Part shown: piece by piece, positions 26,077 to 33,931 of the stretch | Layout: the number at the start of each line of letters is the position of its first letter | Numbering within the stretch: position 1 is the stretch's first letter | Assembly: GCA_944390355.1 (NCBI GenBank) | Contig: CALXPT010000015.1 | Coordinates: forward strand, 1 to 41,974 | Origin: an uncultured Alphaproteobacteria bacterium | GTDB taxonomy: Bacteria > Pseudomonadota > Alphaproteobacteria > RF32 > CAG-239 | Direction: 5' to 3' | DNA length: 41,974 bases | Position numbers and translations under genes: made by a program | Notes under the pieces: model-generated | Seen by the model: only the letters and a program-made list of their open reading frames with translations | Database searches by the model: none | What the model was told of the DNA's origin: nothing

Positions 26077-27219
26077 TTAAAAGCTTTGTTTATCAACATC
26101 AATAACAACAAACTCTGACTTACAGCCGGTTTTGAATTTCACGCGCCAGTCGGAGATACCTGAAGTCACGATAAAATCGGTTTGCCCGCGCTTTTCATAC
26201 CCATAAATTTTATCATTAAGCCCCGCCCAAAGACTGACATAATTAAACGGAAAGAGCTGCCCGCCGTGCGTGTGTCCGGACACAACCAAGTCAACCCCAG
26301 CCGCTTGCTCGTTGGCATAGTCATTGGGTTGATGATTCATCACAAGCACATATTTGCTTTTATCAAGATTTTGCAACAAGGAAGATATAGGTTTTCTGTC
26401 GCGCCCTCGCCTGTTTTCATAAGCGTCTTTCCGCCCGATAAGATAAAACTTATCATCAATAAGTATGGCTTCATCTTGCAAAACTAAAATACCATGTTTC
26501 TGGATTTCCGCCACGAGTTCTTGGTTGGAAAACCCGCGAAAAGCCTCACCGTTAGAACTGATATCATGATTGCCGAGAACAAAGAATGTGCCATAAGTTG
26601 TTTTTAAGCGGCTCAAAGCATCGAGTGCGTCCAAAAAATTTTGCTTTGAGGTGTCATTATCCACAAAATCACCAACAATCAAAACCATATCGGGATTATG
26701 TTTTTGCATTTGTTGAACATATTGAGAGAGTTCCGCACCGGAAAAAGTCGTGCCTATATGCGCGTCGGCAAATAACACAATCCGCAAGGAAGAAGATAAC
26801 TTGTCGGAATACAATTGATAAAAAGTTTCTGAAACGTGGTGAGCTTGATACCACCCGTTAGCCAAGTATAGAAGGCTGAGAACAATGGCCGCCCCACCGG
26901 CAAAATAAGCTTGAAACGCACACTTGCAAACTTTTTGCATCCCCCAAAAGACAATATCACAAACAATCCAAATGCAAGTCAGATAAAACAAACAAATAAC
27001 CGCATTCATAAAACCGATAAGAAAAAGCAAAAGAACAAAGAGCCAAGAAAAGCAGACAATACCGACAATAAATTTAGCAAATTTATGCATAAAGAAACGA
27101 TTAAGAAACCGAAAGCACGCAAAACGCACGCTCAAATAAATCAGCGCGCAAAGAGCAAAAAAAGACATCGAAAATTCTAACAACCGCCAAAAAGACACCA
27201 AAGCCCCCGCAAACAACAT
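26077..27219 (-). CDS. Membrane-bound metallophosphoesterase
   Basis: 380 residues. Four hydrophobic segments occupy the first ~130 residues. The calcineurin-like phosphoesterase domain follows with all five metal motifs: DAHIG, GDFVDND, GNHD, VMNHQPND and SGHTHGGQ. It belongs to the YkuE/YaeI-like group with N-terminal membrane anchors; known members act on phospholipid or nucleotide phosphates, but the substrate here is unknown. The first ATG at 27219 gives a complete first helix; an in-frame Met at residue 18 is an alternative. No Shine-Dalgarno upstream. Confidence 0.85.
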   Translation of the reverse strand: MLFAGALVSFWRLLEFSMSFFALCALIYLSVRFACFRFLNRFFMHKFAKFIVGIVCFSWLFVLLLFLIGFMNAVICLFYLTCIWIVCDIVFWGMQKVCKCAFQAYFAGGAAIVLSLLYLANGWYQAHHVSETFYQLYSDKLSSSLRIVLFADAHIGTTFSGAELSQYVQQMQKHNPDMVLIVGDFVDNDTSKQNFLDALDALSRLKTTYGTFFVLGNHDISSNGEAFRGFSNQELVAEIQKHGILVLQDEAILIDDKFYLIGRKDAYENRRGRDRKPISSLLQNLDKSKYVLVMNHQPNDYANEQAAGVDLVVSGHTHGGQLFPFNYVSLWAGLNDKIYGYEKRGQTDFIVTSGISDWRVKFKTGCKSEFVVIDVDKQSF

Positions 27220-27260
27220 AAATCACAATAATAATAAAACAAACAAAAATATACGCAACA

Positions 27261-27296
27261 AAAAAATCTCTCCGCATAAAGTGGAGAGATTTTTTT
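27261..27296. terminator. Rho-independent terminator after the CAU tRNA
   Basis: aatctctcc (27265-27273) pairs perfectly with ggagagatt (27283-27291), with A/T runs on both sides. It ends the minus-strand tRNA transcript. Confidence 0.88.
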
Positions 27297-27297
27297 A

Positions 27298-27374
27298 TGG
27301 TGGGCTCTGATGGACTCGAACCAACGACCAGACCGTTATGAGCGGCCGGCTCTAACCAACTGAGCTAAGAGCCC
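27298..27374 (-). tRNA. tRNA with CAU anticodon, probably tRNA-Ile2 (k2C) or elongator tRNA-Met
   Basis: 77 nt including an encoded CCA (27298-27300). Acceptor GGGCTCT/AGAGCCC, D-arm AGCTCAGTTGGTTAGAGC, anticodon stem-loop GGCCG-CTCATAA-CGGTC, T-arm GTTGG-TTCGAGT-CCATC (one mismatch pair) and discriminator A. The anticodon is CAU. It lacks initiator features (no three G-C pairs under the anticodon loop and the first acceptor pair is matched). The TCTGGTC variable region resembles minor Ile tRNA, but Met is not excluded. Confidence 0.9.
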
Positions 27375-27442
27375 GACATCCGACCCAAGAAAGAACATAA
27401 GCGATTCATCTAACCAAGTCAAGATAAATCTGATAAAAAACA

Positions 27443-27478
27443 CAAAAAAACTCACAGCTAATATAAAAAGCTGTGAGT
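27443..27478 (-). terminator. Rho-independent terminator
   Basis: actcacagct (27450-27459) pairs perfectly with agctgtgagt (27469-27478); the T-run on the minus strand is 27444-27449. It follows the Cys-cluster gene. Confidence 0.88.
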
Positions 27479-27493
27479 AAAAGCAATTTGTTT

Positions 27494-27892
27494 TTAAGGC
27501 TTTTCAACAATCTTGCCATGAACAAACTGATAGTTCTGCAGAGGAAAGCGGTTTTGCTTATCCTTTAGAGAAAATTCTTCACCATCGGATATTTCATCAA
27601 AAAAAGAAACTGTTTCTTCTTTCAATGGGATAAACTTTGTAATACCGGCACTCTGAGAGGCAAAAGCCTTGGCATAAACAATACCGTTTTCAAAACTTCC
27701 CTCTTCTAGCTTGCGCTTGCAATCACAAACAAAGCAAGGACAGCCGATAACATCATCTTTTTCAACTAAATCCGGATAAATCCACACCAGTTTCACATCA
27801 TCTTCCACCATCAGTTTATGAGACCTAGCAAAAGCATTAATCAAATTACGAGCAGTCTCAATACTGGACACTCTGATTTTTCTTAATTCCAT
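27494..27892 (-). CDS. Orphan protein with a CPCxxCxC cysteine cluster
   Basis: 132 residues from MELRKIRVSSIETARNLINA at 27892; the frame is open to 27958, but this ATG sits at the end of the AT-rich leader that follows the promoter at 27930-27958. The most striking feature is GCPCFVCDCKRKLEE, four cysteines in eight residues, which could bind zinc or an iron-sulfur cluster. The N-terminal half looks like a small alpha/beta domain and the C-terminus is polar. No family recognised; no Shine-Dalgarno. Confidence 0.68.
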   Translation of the reverse strand: MELRKIRVSSIETARNLINAFARSHKLMVEDDVKLVWIYPDLVEKDDVIGCPCFVCDCKRKLEEGSFENGIVYAKAFASQSAGITKFIPLKEETVSFFDEISDGEEFSLKDKQNRFPLQNYQFVHGKIVEKP

Positions 27893-27929
27893 ACGCAATA
27901 ATATATAAAAAATAAATAAATCCTTGCAA

Positions 27930-27958
27930 TGAATACCGTTTTTAGGATAATTTGTCAA
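27930..27958 (-). promoter_or_regulatory. Sigma-70-like promoter of the Cys-cluster gene
   Basis: On the minus strand: TTGACA (27953-27958), 17-bp spacer, TATTCA (27930-27935), then an AT-rich leader ending attgcgtATG. Confidence 0.6.
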
Positions 27959-28000
27959 CTAAAAATTTTCCATGAGTAAAAATTATTCCCAAGAAAACCA

Positions 28001-28034
28001 AAAAAAACACTCAAACAAATACTGCCTGAGTGTT
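28001..28034 (-). terminator. Rho-independent terminator
   Basis: aacactca (28006-28013) pairs with tgagtgtt (28027-28034); the T-run on the minus strand is 28001-28007. It follows the helical orphan gene at 28050. Confidence 0.8.
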
Positions 28035-28049
28035 GTAAAAAAAATAAGG

Positions 28050-28478
28050 TTATTTACCGATATCTGCCAAAAGCGACTTCCAGTCATGAAACGCCATATC
28101 TTCGTTCTTATCTGCCATTTCAGCAAAGATTTCGGCATCTTGAAGGATCTGCTCCGGCAAAGACTGTTCTAATTGCAATTTACGAAAATAACATCGTATT
28201 TCAAATTCCAAGCCTCTGAAAATGTCTTCAAACCGCTCAATTTCGGAAGACAACATATCTTTAATACCTTCATAAGATTGTACCATATCGTCATCTCCCT
28301 TTTGCCTACTATCTTCAGCCTTTTGTTCATAGGTAGTATACCAGTTTTTCAAAATGGCATAGAGCCTCAACAGCCCTCTGACCGGCATCGACACACTACC
28401 TGTTTCAACTAACACAGCCAAATTAATAGCGTTAATAAATTCTTCTTCCGCAGCTTTCAATAATTCATTGTAGTTCAT
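28050..28478 (-). CDS. Acidic helical protein, function unknown
   Basis: 142 residues, nearly all predicted helix and acidic (AAEEEFINAINLAVLV, EIERFEDIFRGLEFEIRCYF, EIFAEMADKNEDMAFHDW). No signal peptide, no membrane segment, no motif I recognise. It could be a helical-bundle adaptor or an immunity-type protein, but nothing shows this. Single gene with promoter (28514-28542), leader ending tataattATG without Shine-Dalgarno, and its own terminator. Confidence 0.68.
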   Translation of the reverse strand: MNYNELLKAAEEEFINAINLAVLVETGSVSMPVRGLLRLYAILKNWYTTYEQKAEDSRQKGDDDMVQSYEGIKDMLSSEIERFEDIFRGLEFEIRCYFRKLQLEQSLPEQILQDAEIFAEMADKNEDMAFHDWKSLLADIGK

Positions 28479-28513
28479 AATTATAGAAAATTAAAAATTA
28501 ATACTCGCCCTAA

Positions 28514-28542
28514 ACGCTACACGAAATCCATATTTTTGTCAA
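28514..28542 (-). promoter_or_regulatory. Sigma-70-like promoter of the acidic helical gene
   Basis: On the minus strand: TTGACA (28537-28542), 17-bp spacer, TAGCGT (28514-28519). Confidence 0.6.
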
Positions 28543-28557
28543 GTTTTATTTATCATA

Positions 28558-28588
28558 CAAAAAAAGTCCCCCGATTTTCCGGAGGACT
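28558..28588 (-). terminator. Rho-independent terminator of rpoD
   Basis: agtcc...ccg / cgg...ggact (28565-28588) forms a stem with one bulge, followed on the minus strand by a T-run at 28559-28565. Confidence 0.8.
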
Positions 28589-28594
28589 AAATCA

Positions 28595-30667
28595 TTAACT
28601 ATCCAAGAAAGAGCGTAGCTTGCGCGACCTGCTCGGATGTTTAAGTTTACGCAGAGCCTTAGCCTCAATTTGACGAATACGTTCACGCGTAACATTAAAC
28701 TGCTGTCCGACTTCTTCCAACGTGTGGTCGGTATTCATACCGATACCGAAACGCATACGCAGCACACGTTCCTCACGCGGCGTCAAAGAAGACAAAATGC
28801 GTGTGCAGGTTTCTTTTAAGTTTTCATGAATAGCAGAATCCAACGGTTGCAAAGCATTTTCATCGGCAATAAAATCGCCCAAAGAAGAATCATCTTCATC
28901 ACCAACCGGAGATTCCAAAGAAACCGGCTCTTTGGCAATTTTCATGACCTTCCGCACTTTGTCAATCGGCATGGACAAACGCTTAGCCACCTCTTCGGGT
29001 GTCGGTTCACGTCCCATTTCAGAGAGCATCTGACGAGAAGTGCGAACCAATTTGTTAATAGTCTCAATCATATGTACCGGAATACGAATAGTCCGTGCCT
29101 GATCTGCAATTGAACGCGTAATGGCTTGCCTAATCCACCAAGTAGCATAAGTAGAAAACTTATAACCGCGGCGATACTCAAATTTATCAACGGCTTTCAT
29201 CAAACCGATATTACCTTCTTGAATAAGGTCAAGGAACTGCAACCCGCGGTTAGTATATTTCTTAGCAATAGAAATAACCAAACGCAAATTAGCCTCAATC
29301 ATTTCTTTTTTGGCACGGTCCGCCTCACGCTCGCCTTTTTTAATGGTATCAACCATGCGACGATACTCATAAATCGGCAACCCGCATTCCGTAGCCATTT
29401 GTGCGATGGAAGAACGCAGCTCAACAATATCTTTTGAGTACTTTTCGACAAACGCTTTCCAATGTTTATCGGTTTTTTTAGAGATTTTTTCAAGCCAATC
29501 GGAATCAAGCTCTGACTTTTGATAAGCGGCTAAAAAATCCTCACGTTTAACTTTGCAAGAAAGAGCATAACGCAAAAGTTTGCCTTCCAATCCCATCAAA
29601 CGGCGATTTAAGTCGTTGAGTTGTTCGACCAATTGCTCGATTCTGGTAGAGTTAAGATGAATAGAACTCATCAACTCAACCAACTCTCTTTTAACTTGAA
29701 TATATTTTTTCTCAACGGCAGGAGAAATTTTCTTTCCACCGATAATTGCATCAATACGATGGCATTGAATTTTCTTCAAATCGTCATAATAACTTGAAAT
29801 TTTGGTTAATATTTCAAGTACGGGCTGCATCAAAGCATCTTCCATGGCAGCCACGGAAGCAGAAGCGCGCCCGTTCATGCCGTCTTCGTCTTCTTCGCTT
29901 TCCACATCTTCATCAACGCCGTCTTCGGATAACGCCGTTTCATCTTCCTCATCATCACTGTCTTCATCTTCAACGGCATCATCAAGTTCGATGTCATCAC
30001 CCAAATCATCGTCGATATCATCGAGATTTTCTTTATCTTCAAGCTCTTCGGCAACCTTATTCAAATCCTCGACCTGAGTATCAACATCATCATAGACCAT
30101 AGCCTCGGCATCATCGCCGTACATCATTTCCAAATCGACGATATCGCGGAGCTGCATATTACCGTTCAGCAAATCATCTCTCCAACCGGCAATAGCTTTC
30201 AAAGTCATAGGACTTTCGCACAAACCGTCAATCATAACGGTTTTACCGGCCTCGATACGCTTAGCGATAGCGATTTCACCATCACGAGACAAGAGCTCGA
30301 CACAGCCCATTTCCTTTAAATACATTCTGACCGGATCATCCGAACGCCCGAGTTCTTTTTCATCAAAATTACCGGTTTCGTCATCATCATAGTCATCTTG
30401 AATGTCCATATCTTCAATATCGGAAATATCCGCATCCGATTCGGACACGATACTAATCCCGAGATCGGAAATCTCGGTCATAATATCCTCAATCTGCTCA
30501 GAAGACTCTTTATCGGAAGGCAAAGCCTTGTTTAACTCTTCCACAGTGATATAACCGCGTGCTTTACCTCTGTCGATGAGGCGTTTAACGGCACTGCCCA
30601 AACTGTCAATCAGCGGGGCATCTGCGGCATCTACATCAAAAAAATCTTGATTATCAATATCTGACAT
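28595..30667 (-). CDS. rpoD: RNA polymerase primary sigma factor RpoD (sigma-70)
   Basis: 690 residues with all sigma-70 regions: region 1.1 near the N-terminus, 1.2 ([11 protein letters not shown]), a long acidic non-conserved insert at about 195-270, region 2 ([32 protein letters not shown]), region 3 ([14 protein letters not shown]) and region 4 ([20 protein letters not shown]). It directs RNA polymerase to -35/-10 promoters of the TTGACA/TATAAT kind found throughout this window. AAGGACC precedes the ATG. The dnaG-rpoD order is that of the macromolecular synthesis operon. A Ser-rich plus-strand ORF over the insert is a shadow. Confidence 0.97.
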   Translation of the reverse strand: MSDIDNQDFFDVDAADAPLIDSLGSAVKRLIDRGKARGYITVEELNKALPSDKESSEQIEDIMTEISDLGISIVSESDADISDIEDMDIQDDYDDDETGNFDEKELGRSDDPVRMYLKEMGCVELLSRDGEIAIAKRIEAGKTVMIDGLCESPMTLKAIAGWRDDLLNGNMQLRDIVDLEMMYGDDAEAMVYDDVDTQVEDLNKVAEELEDKENLDDIDDDLGDDIELDDAVEDEDSDDEEDETALSEDGVDEDVESEEDEDGMNGRASASVAAMEDALMQPVLEILTKISSYYDDLKKIQCHRIDAIIGGKKISPAVEKKYIQVKRELVELMSSIHLNSTRIEQLVEQLNDLNRRLMGLEGKLLRYALSCKVKREDFLAAYQKSELDSDWLEKISKKTDKHWKAFVEKYSKDIVELRSSIAQMATECGLPIYEYRRMVDTIKKGEREADRAKKEMIEANLRLVISIAKKYTNRGLQFLDLIQEGNIGLMKAVDKFEYRRGYKFSTYATWWIRQAITRSIADQARTIRIPVHMIETINKLVRTSRQMLSEMGREPTPEEVAKRLSMPIDKVRKVMKIAKEPVSLESPVGDEDDSSLGDFIADENALQPLDSAIHENLKETCTRILSSLTPREERVLRMRFGIGMNTDHTLEEVGQQFNVTRERIRQIEAKALRKLKHPSRSRKLRSFLDS

Positions 30668-30733
30668 GTCGGTCCTTAAATCGATTTATATAGAGTTTAA
30701 AGTCTAACGACTCCTAAAATTGCTAGCAAACAA

Positions 30734-30762
30734 CATTTAATTATTTTTTGTTTATTTGTCAA
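30734..30762 (-). promoter_or_regulatory. Candidate internal promoter before rpoD
   Basis: On the minus strand: TTGACA (30757-30762), 17-bp spacer, TAAATG (30734-30739), in the 160-bp dnaG-rpoD gap. A short palindrome (caagcattgcttg, 30760-30772) overlaps the -35 element and could be an operator. Confidence 0.45.
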
Positions 30763-30827
30763 GCATTGCTTGCACATTTTTTATAAAAAAACAAAAATAA
30801 TTATAACCAAACAATATGAAATTTTCG

Positions 30828-32687
30828 TTAATCAAGACTATCCTTAGCCTCAATCAAAGCCTGACGCTCTTTTTTAAGGTTTTGATAAAATGCATAATCA
30901 TCTTCGGAAAAATTTTCAGCACTTTCGAGCTTAGCCAAACAATCTCTGATTTCACAATCGAGCTGGCGCACTTGAACTTCCGTAAGTTTGGTTTCAATAT
31001 CATGACGAAGATTCGTAATAAACGGTTTTTGAAGCCGAAACATTTTAAGTTCCCACAAAGTAGCCAAGACCGCCCCCAACCCTCTGTCTTTAAGTTCCTG
31101 ACATAAGACGGAAGAATCAAAAGCCTCATCATCAACATGATTTTGATAAATATCAACCATGGCATCCAACAATTGCTGATACTCCGGCTTAGACAAAGAA
31201 AACATACCGATTTTTTCTTCAAACTCAGAGATAAGCGCCGGATAGAAAGCCAGCGCGGAAACAATGAACTTAGCCACCAACTCATCCAAATCTGTCTTAG
31301 GCCGCGCGACTTGAACCTGCACCTGAGGAACAGCGAGATAATTTTGTTTTTTTCCGTTGCGATAAGCATAAGAAGATTTATCTTGGCTGTTTCGCCCGTA
31401 TTTAGGAGACCACGCCCCTTTTCCGAGCTGATAATAAATACGTTGCCGCATTTCCTGATGATAATAATTGCGCACTTGCTCATTGGTAATTTTAGCCACT
31501 TCGCTCATAATATTTTGTTCGACGAGAGCTTTTTGTTCAGGTGTGTTCATCGGCACATTTTCGGTGTTTTTGCGCCACAGCAAATCCACCAAAGGTATTG
31601 TATTTGCCAAATGCTGCTCAAAGGCCTCATGCCCCTTGTCCTGCAAAAACTCATCAGGATCTTCCCCGTCCGGCAAAAAAACATAGCGTAAAGAATACCC
31701 CGGTTTAAGGATAGGCAAAGCCCTGTCAACCGAGCGGATGGCAGCACGAATACCGGCACCGTCGCCGTCAAAACAAAGCGTCGGAGTATCGCAAACTTTC
31801 CACGCTTCGAGAATTTGCTCTTCGGTCAAAGCTGTTCCCAACGGAGCAACGGCATATTCAAAACCATACCGGCTCAAAGCAATAACATCCATATAACCTT
31901 CGCAAACAATAATATTTTTGGCATTATAACCTTTTTCACGTGCGTTATTAAGATTATATAGGACATGACGCTTATTAAAAATGGGCGTTTCGGGCGAATT
32001 CAGATATTTGGGCTGCCCGTCATTCATCACACGCCCGCCGAACGCAATCGGACGGTTAGCCTTGTCAAAAATCGGAATAATGACTCGGTCGCGGAAAAAA
32101 TCAAAAATCTTGCCCGAATTATCACGAGACGACATCGCCGCCAAACCGAGTTCCATCATCTCATGTTCGCTGATTCCCTTAGAAGACAGCCAGGATTTAA
32201 GACCGTTATTAGCCGGTGCATAGCCGAGCCGAAAATGAGAAATAACCTCATCACTCAACCCGCGATGATAAAAATATTCCAAACCGTGCCGACCTTCGGG
32301 CAATCTGAGACACCGCTCAAAATACTGCACGGCCATTTCCATAATTTCATAAAGTGTCTTGCGTTCTTCACTTTTGACATGTTCTTCATGCGAAAGCTTA
32401 GGCATCGGCAGTCCGGCTTTGTTAGCAAGCTTTTGCACGGCTTCAAGAAAAGGCAACCCGTTGGCTTCCATTTCAAACTTAACAATATCGCCATGCGCCC
32501 CGCAGCCGAAACAATGATAAAACCCTTTAGCCTCATTTACGGTAAATGAAGGTGTTTTCTCGTTATGAAACGGACAACAGGCACTATACTCACGTCCTTT
32601 TCGCACGAGCTTGACTTTTGCGCCGACCACATCAACGATTGAGACCTTAGCGCGCAGCTCTTCAATAAATTTCTGTAAATCCGCCAT
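30828..32687 (-). CDS. dnaG: DNA primase DnaG
   Basis: 619 residues, typical length. The CHC2 zinc finger is near residues 37-66 (SACCPFHNEKTPSFTV, FYHCFGCGAHGD). The Toprim catalytic core follows, with IIVCEGYMDVIALSRYG and LCFDGDGAGIRAA carrying the acidic metal ligands. The last ~140 residues are the helicase (DnaB)-binding domain. It makes RNA primers for replication. The gene lies between a GatB/YqeY-like gene and rpoD, the common alphaproteobacterial arrangement. Confidence 0.97.
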   Translation of the reverse strand: MADLQKFIEELRAKVSIVDVVGAKVKLVRKGREYSACCPFHNEKTPSFTVNEAKGFYHCFGCGAHGDIVKFEMEANGLPFLEAVQKLANKAGLPMPKLSHEEHVKSEERKTLYEIMEMAVQYFERCLRLPEGRHGLEYFYHRGLSDEVISHFRLGYAPANNGLKSWLSSKGISEHEMMELGLAAMSSRDNSGKIFDFFRDRVIIPIFDKANRPIAFGGRVMNDGQPKYLNSPETPIFNKRHVLYNLNNAREKGYNAKNIIVCEGYMDVIALSRYGFEYAVAPLGTALTEEQILEAWKVCDTPTLCFDGDGAGIRAAIRSVDRALPILKPGYSLRYVFLPDGEDPDEFLQDKGHEAFEQHLANTIPLVDLLWRKNTENVPMNTPEQKALVEQNIMSEVAKITNEQVRNYYHQEMRQRIYYQLGKGAWSPKYGRNSQDKSSYAYRNGKKQNYLAVPQVQVQVARPKTDLDELVAKFIVSALAFYPALISEFEEKIGMFSLSKPEYQQLLDAMVDIYQNHVDDEAFDSSVLCQELKDRGLGAVLATLWELKMFRLQKPFITNLRHDIETKLTEVQVRQLDCEIRDCLAKLESAENFSEDDYAFYQNLKKERQALIEAKDSLD

Positions 32688-32724
32688 TATTGTCCGTAAA
32701 GTAAGAACGACCTAAAAACAAAGA

Positions 32725-32755
32725 TTTTCGCCGCGAAATTACAAGACGGCGAAAA
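32725..32755 (-). terminator. Hairpin between yqeY-like gene and dnaG, possible attenuator
   Basis: ttttcgccg (32725-32733) pairs perfectly with cggcgaaaa (32747-32755); the minus strand continues with tctttgttttt, a weak T-run. It may reduce read-through into dnaG. Confidence 0.5.
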
Positions 32756-32773
32756 CCCGAAACAAATACCGAA

Positions 32774-33223
32774 CTAGAACAAAGTCTTAATAACGCCGCT
32801 AACCTTGCCGAAATCCATCTGACCGGCATATTTAGACTTGAGAACCCCCATAATTTTGCCCATATCCTTCATAGAGGTTGCACCGGTATCAGCCACGGCA
32901 GCCTTAACGGCAACCAAAATTTCCTCATCATTCATTTGTTTAGGCAAAAAAGTCTCAATCACGTTGATTTCGGCTTGTTCTTTATCAGCCAAATCTTGAC
33001 GATTGCCTTTAAGATACATCTCAATAGAGTCTTTACGTTGTTTAATCATATTCTGCATCATGGAGAGCAGTTCGGTTTCAGAAGCTTCTTTCTGGCCTTT
33101 TCCGCGGGCATCAACATCTTTTTCTTTCATACCGGCAATAATCAAACGTACGGCACTGACGCGTTGCGTATCTTTTGCCAACATAGATTCTTTCAAAGCT
33201 TTTTGCAAATCTTCTCTTAACAT
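32774..33223 (-). CDS. GatB/YqeY domain protein
   Basis: 149 residues from MLREDLQKALKESMLAKD at 33223 with an AGGAGAG site; the frame is open to 33301. It has the YqeY pattern: an N-terminal helical domain with RVSAVRLIIAGMKEKDVDAR, then QAEINVIETFLPKQMNDEEI, and the C-terminal ATSMKDMGKIMGVLKSKY resembling the tail domain of GatB, which contacts tRNA. The cellular role is not settled. Conserved neighbour of dnaG and rpoD in alphaproteobacteria. Confidence 0.92.
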   Translation of the reverse strand: MLREDLQKALKESMLAKDTQRVSAVRLIIAGMKEKDVDARGKGQKEASETELLSMMQNMIKQRKDSIEMYLKGNRQDLADKEQAEINVIETFLPKQMNDEEILVAVKAAVADTGATSMKDMGKIMGVLKSKYAGQMDFGKVSGVIKTLF

Positions 33224-33340
33224 GATAACTCTCCTATATAAAAAACAATTTTTCTTGAGAATAAACACATTTGGCATAAATTGCAAGTCCCAAAACCACA
33301 AAAAAACACCTCATCGCCCAACCGATAGTTTTCTTGTTAC

Positions 33341-33376
33341 AAAAAAAGAGTTGCGACCCGTCACGAGCAGCAACTC
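33341..33376 (-). terminator. Rho-independent terminator
   Basis: gagttgc (33348-33354) pairs with gcaactc (33370-33376); the T-run on the minus strand is 33341-33347. It follows the orphan gene at 33387. Confidence 0.78.
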
Positions 33377-33386
33377 CGAAAAGATT

Positions 33387-33851
33387 TTAGATTTTAGGTT
33401 TAAGGCTGGGATTAATTTTTATTTCTCCGAACTGTGTGTAGCAATAAAATACGGGCCGCACGCAATATTCACCTGAACCTGCAACACCGCGAACCACACT
33501 TTTCACGCCCATATCAGCAATCTGACTGCTGTCTTCAAGCATCAGCCAGTAGCATTCTTTCGAAAGAGGCTGAGCACCTTGGTCGCTAAATGCAGAGAGA
33601 ATTTTATTCACCTCATCCAAATTATGGAAGACCAAAGCCGCCTCTCTGCGGTTAAACATTCGCCCACGTTTTCCGCCCCAAGATGTAGATTGGGCAAATT
33701 CCAAAGCCTGAACATAATTCATCTTCTTTGGCGCATCTTGAGCAGAGATAAGCACGCCGCCGCAAATGACACCAACAAATGTTTCTCCCTCAAGCTTTTC
33801 AAAAGCAGTTTTGCCGCTGGCATAAACCACCGGAAATCTAAATTTTTCCAT
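33387..33851 (-). CDS. Orphan protein, possibly C-type-lectin/DUF1566-like
   Basis: 154 residues, no signal peptide. The second half, KECYWLMLEDSSQIADMG and later GSGEYCVRPVFYC, resembles the YWSS...VRPV pattern of DUF1566/Lcl-type C-terminal domains, which adopt a C-type-lectin-like fold; this is a weak motif impression. The first half has FVGVICGGVLISAQDAPKKM. Single-gene unit with promoter at 33895-33923, an AT-rich SD-less leader and its own terminator. Confidence 0.65.
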   Translation of the reverse strand: MEKFRFPVVYASGKTAFEKLEGETFVGVICGGVLISAQDAPKKMNYVQALEFAQSTSWGGKRGRMFNRREAALVFHNLDEVNKILSAFSDQGAQPLSKECYWLMLEDSSQIADMGVKSVVRGVAGSGEYCVRPVFYCYTQFGEIKINPSLKPKI

Positions 33852-33894
33852 ATGATAATAATTTAAGTTAATAAAATAATGTTAATTCACCGAC

Positions 33895-33923
33895 AACCTA
33901 TCATTAAGTTAGACAAAAGTCAA
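33895..33923 (-). promoter_or_regulatory. Promoter of the orphan gene at 33387
   Basis: On the minus strand: TTGACT (33918-33923), 17-bp spacer, TAGGTT (33895-33900), followed by ttattaacttaaattattatcatATG. Confidence 0.55.
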
Positions 33924-33931
33924 CAAAAAAA

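Noticed and set aside
27298..27374. Initiator tRNA-fMet
   Set aside because: The first acceptor pair is matched and the anticodon stem lacks the three consecutive G-C pairs of initiators.
29802..30077. 91-aa Ser-rich plus-strand ORF
   Set aside because: It is the antisense reading of the Asp/Glu-rich insert of rpoD (GAC/GAT/GAA codons read as Ser-rich in reverse).
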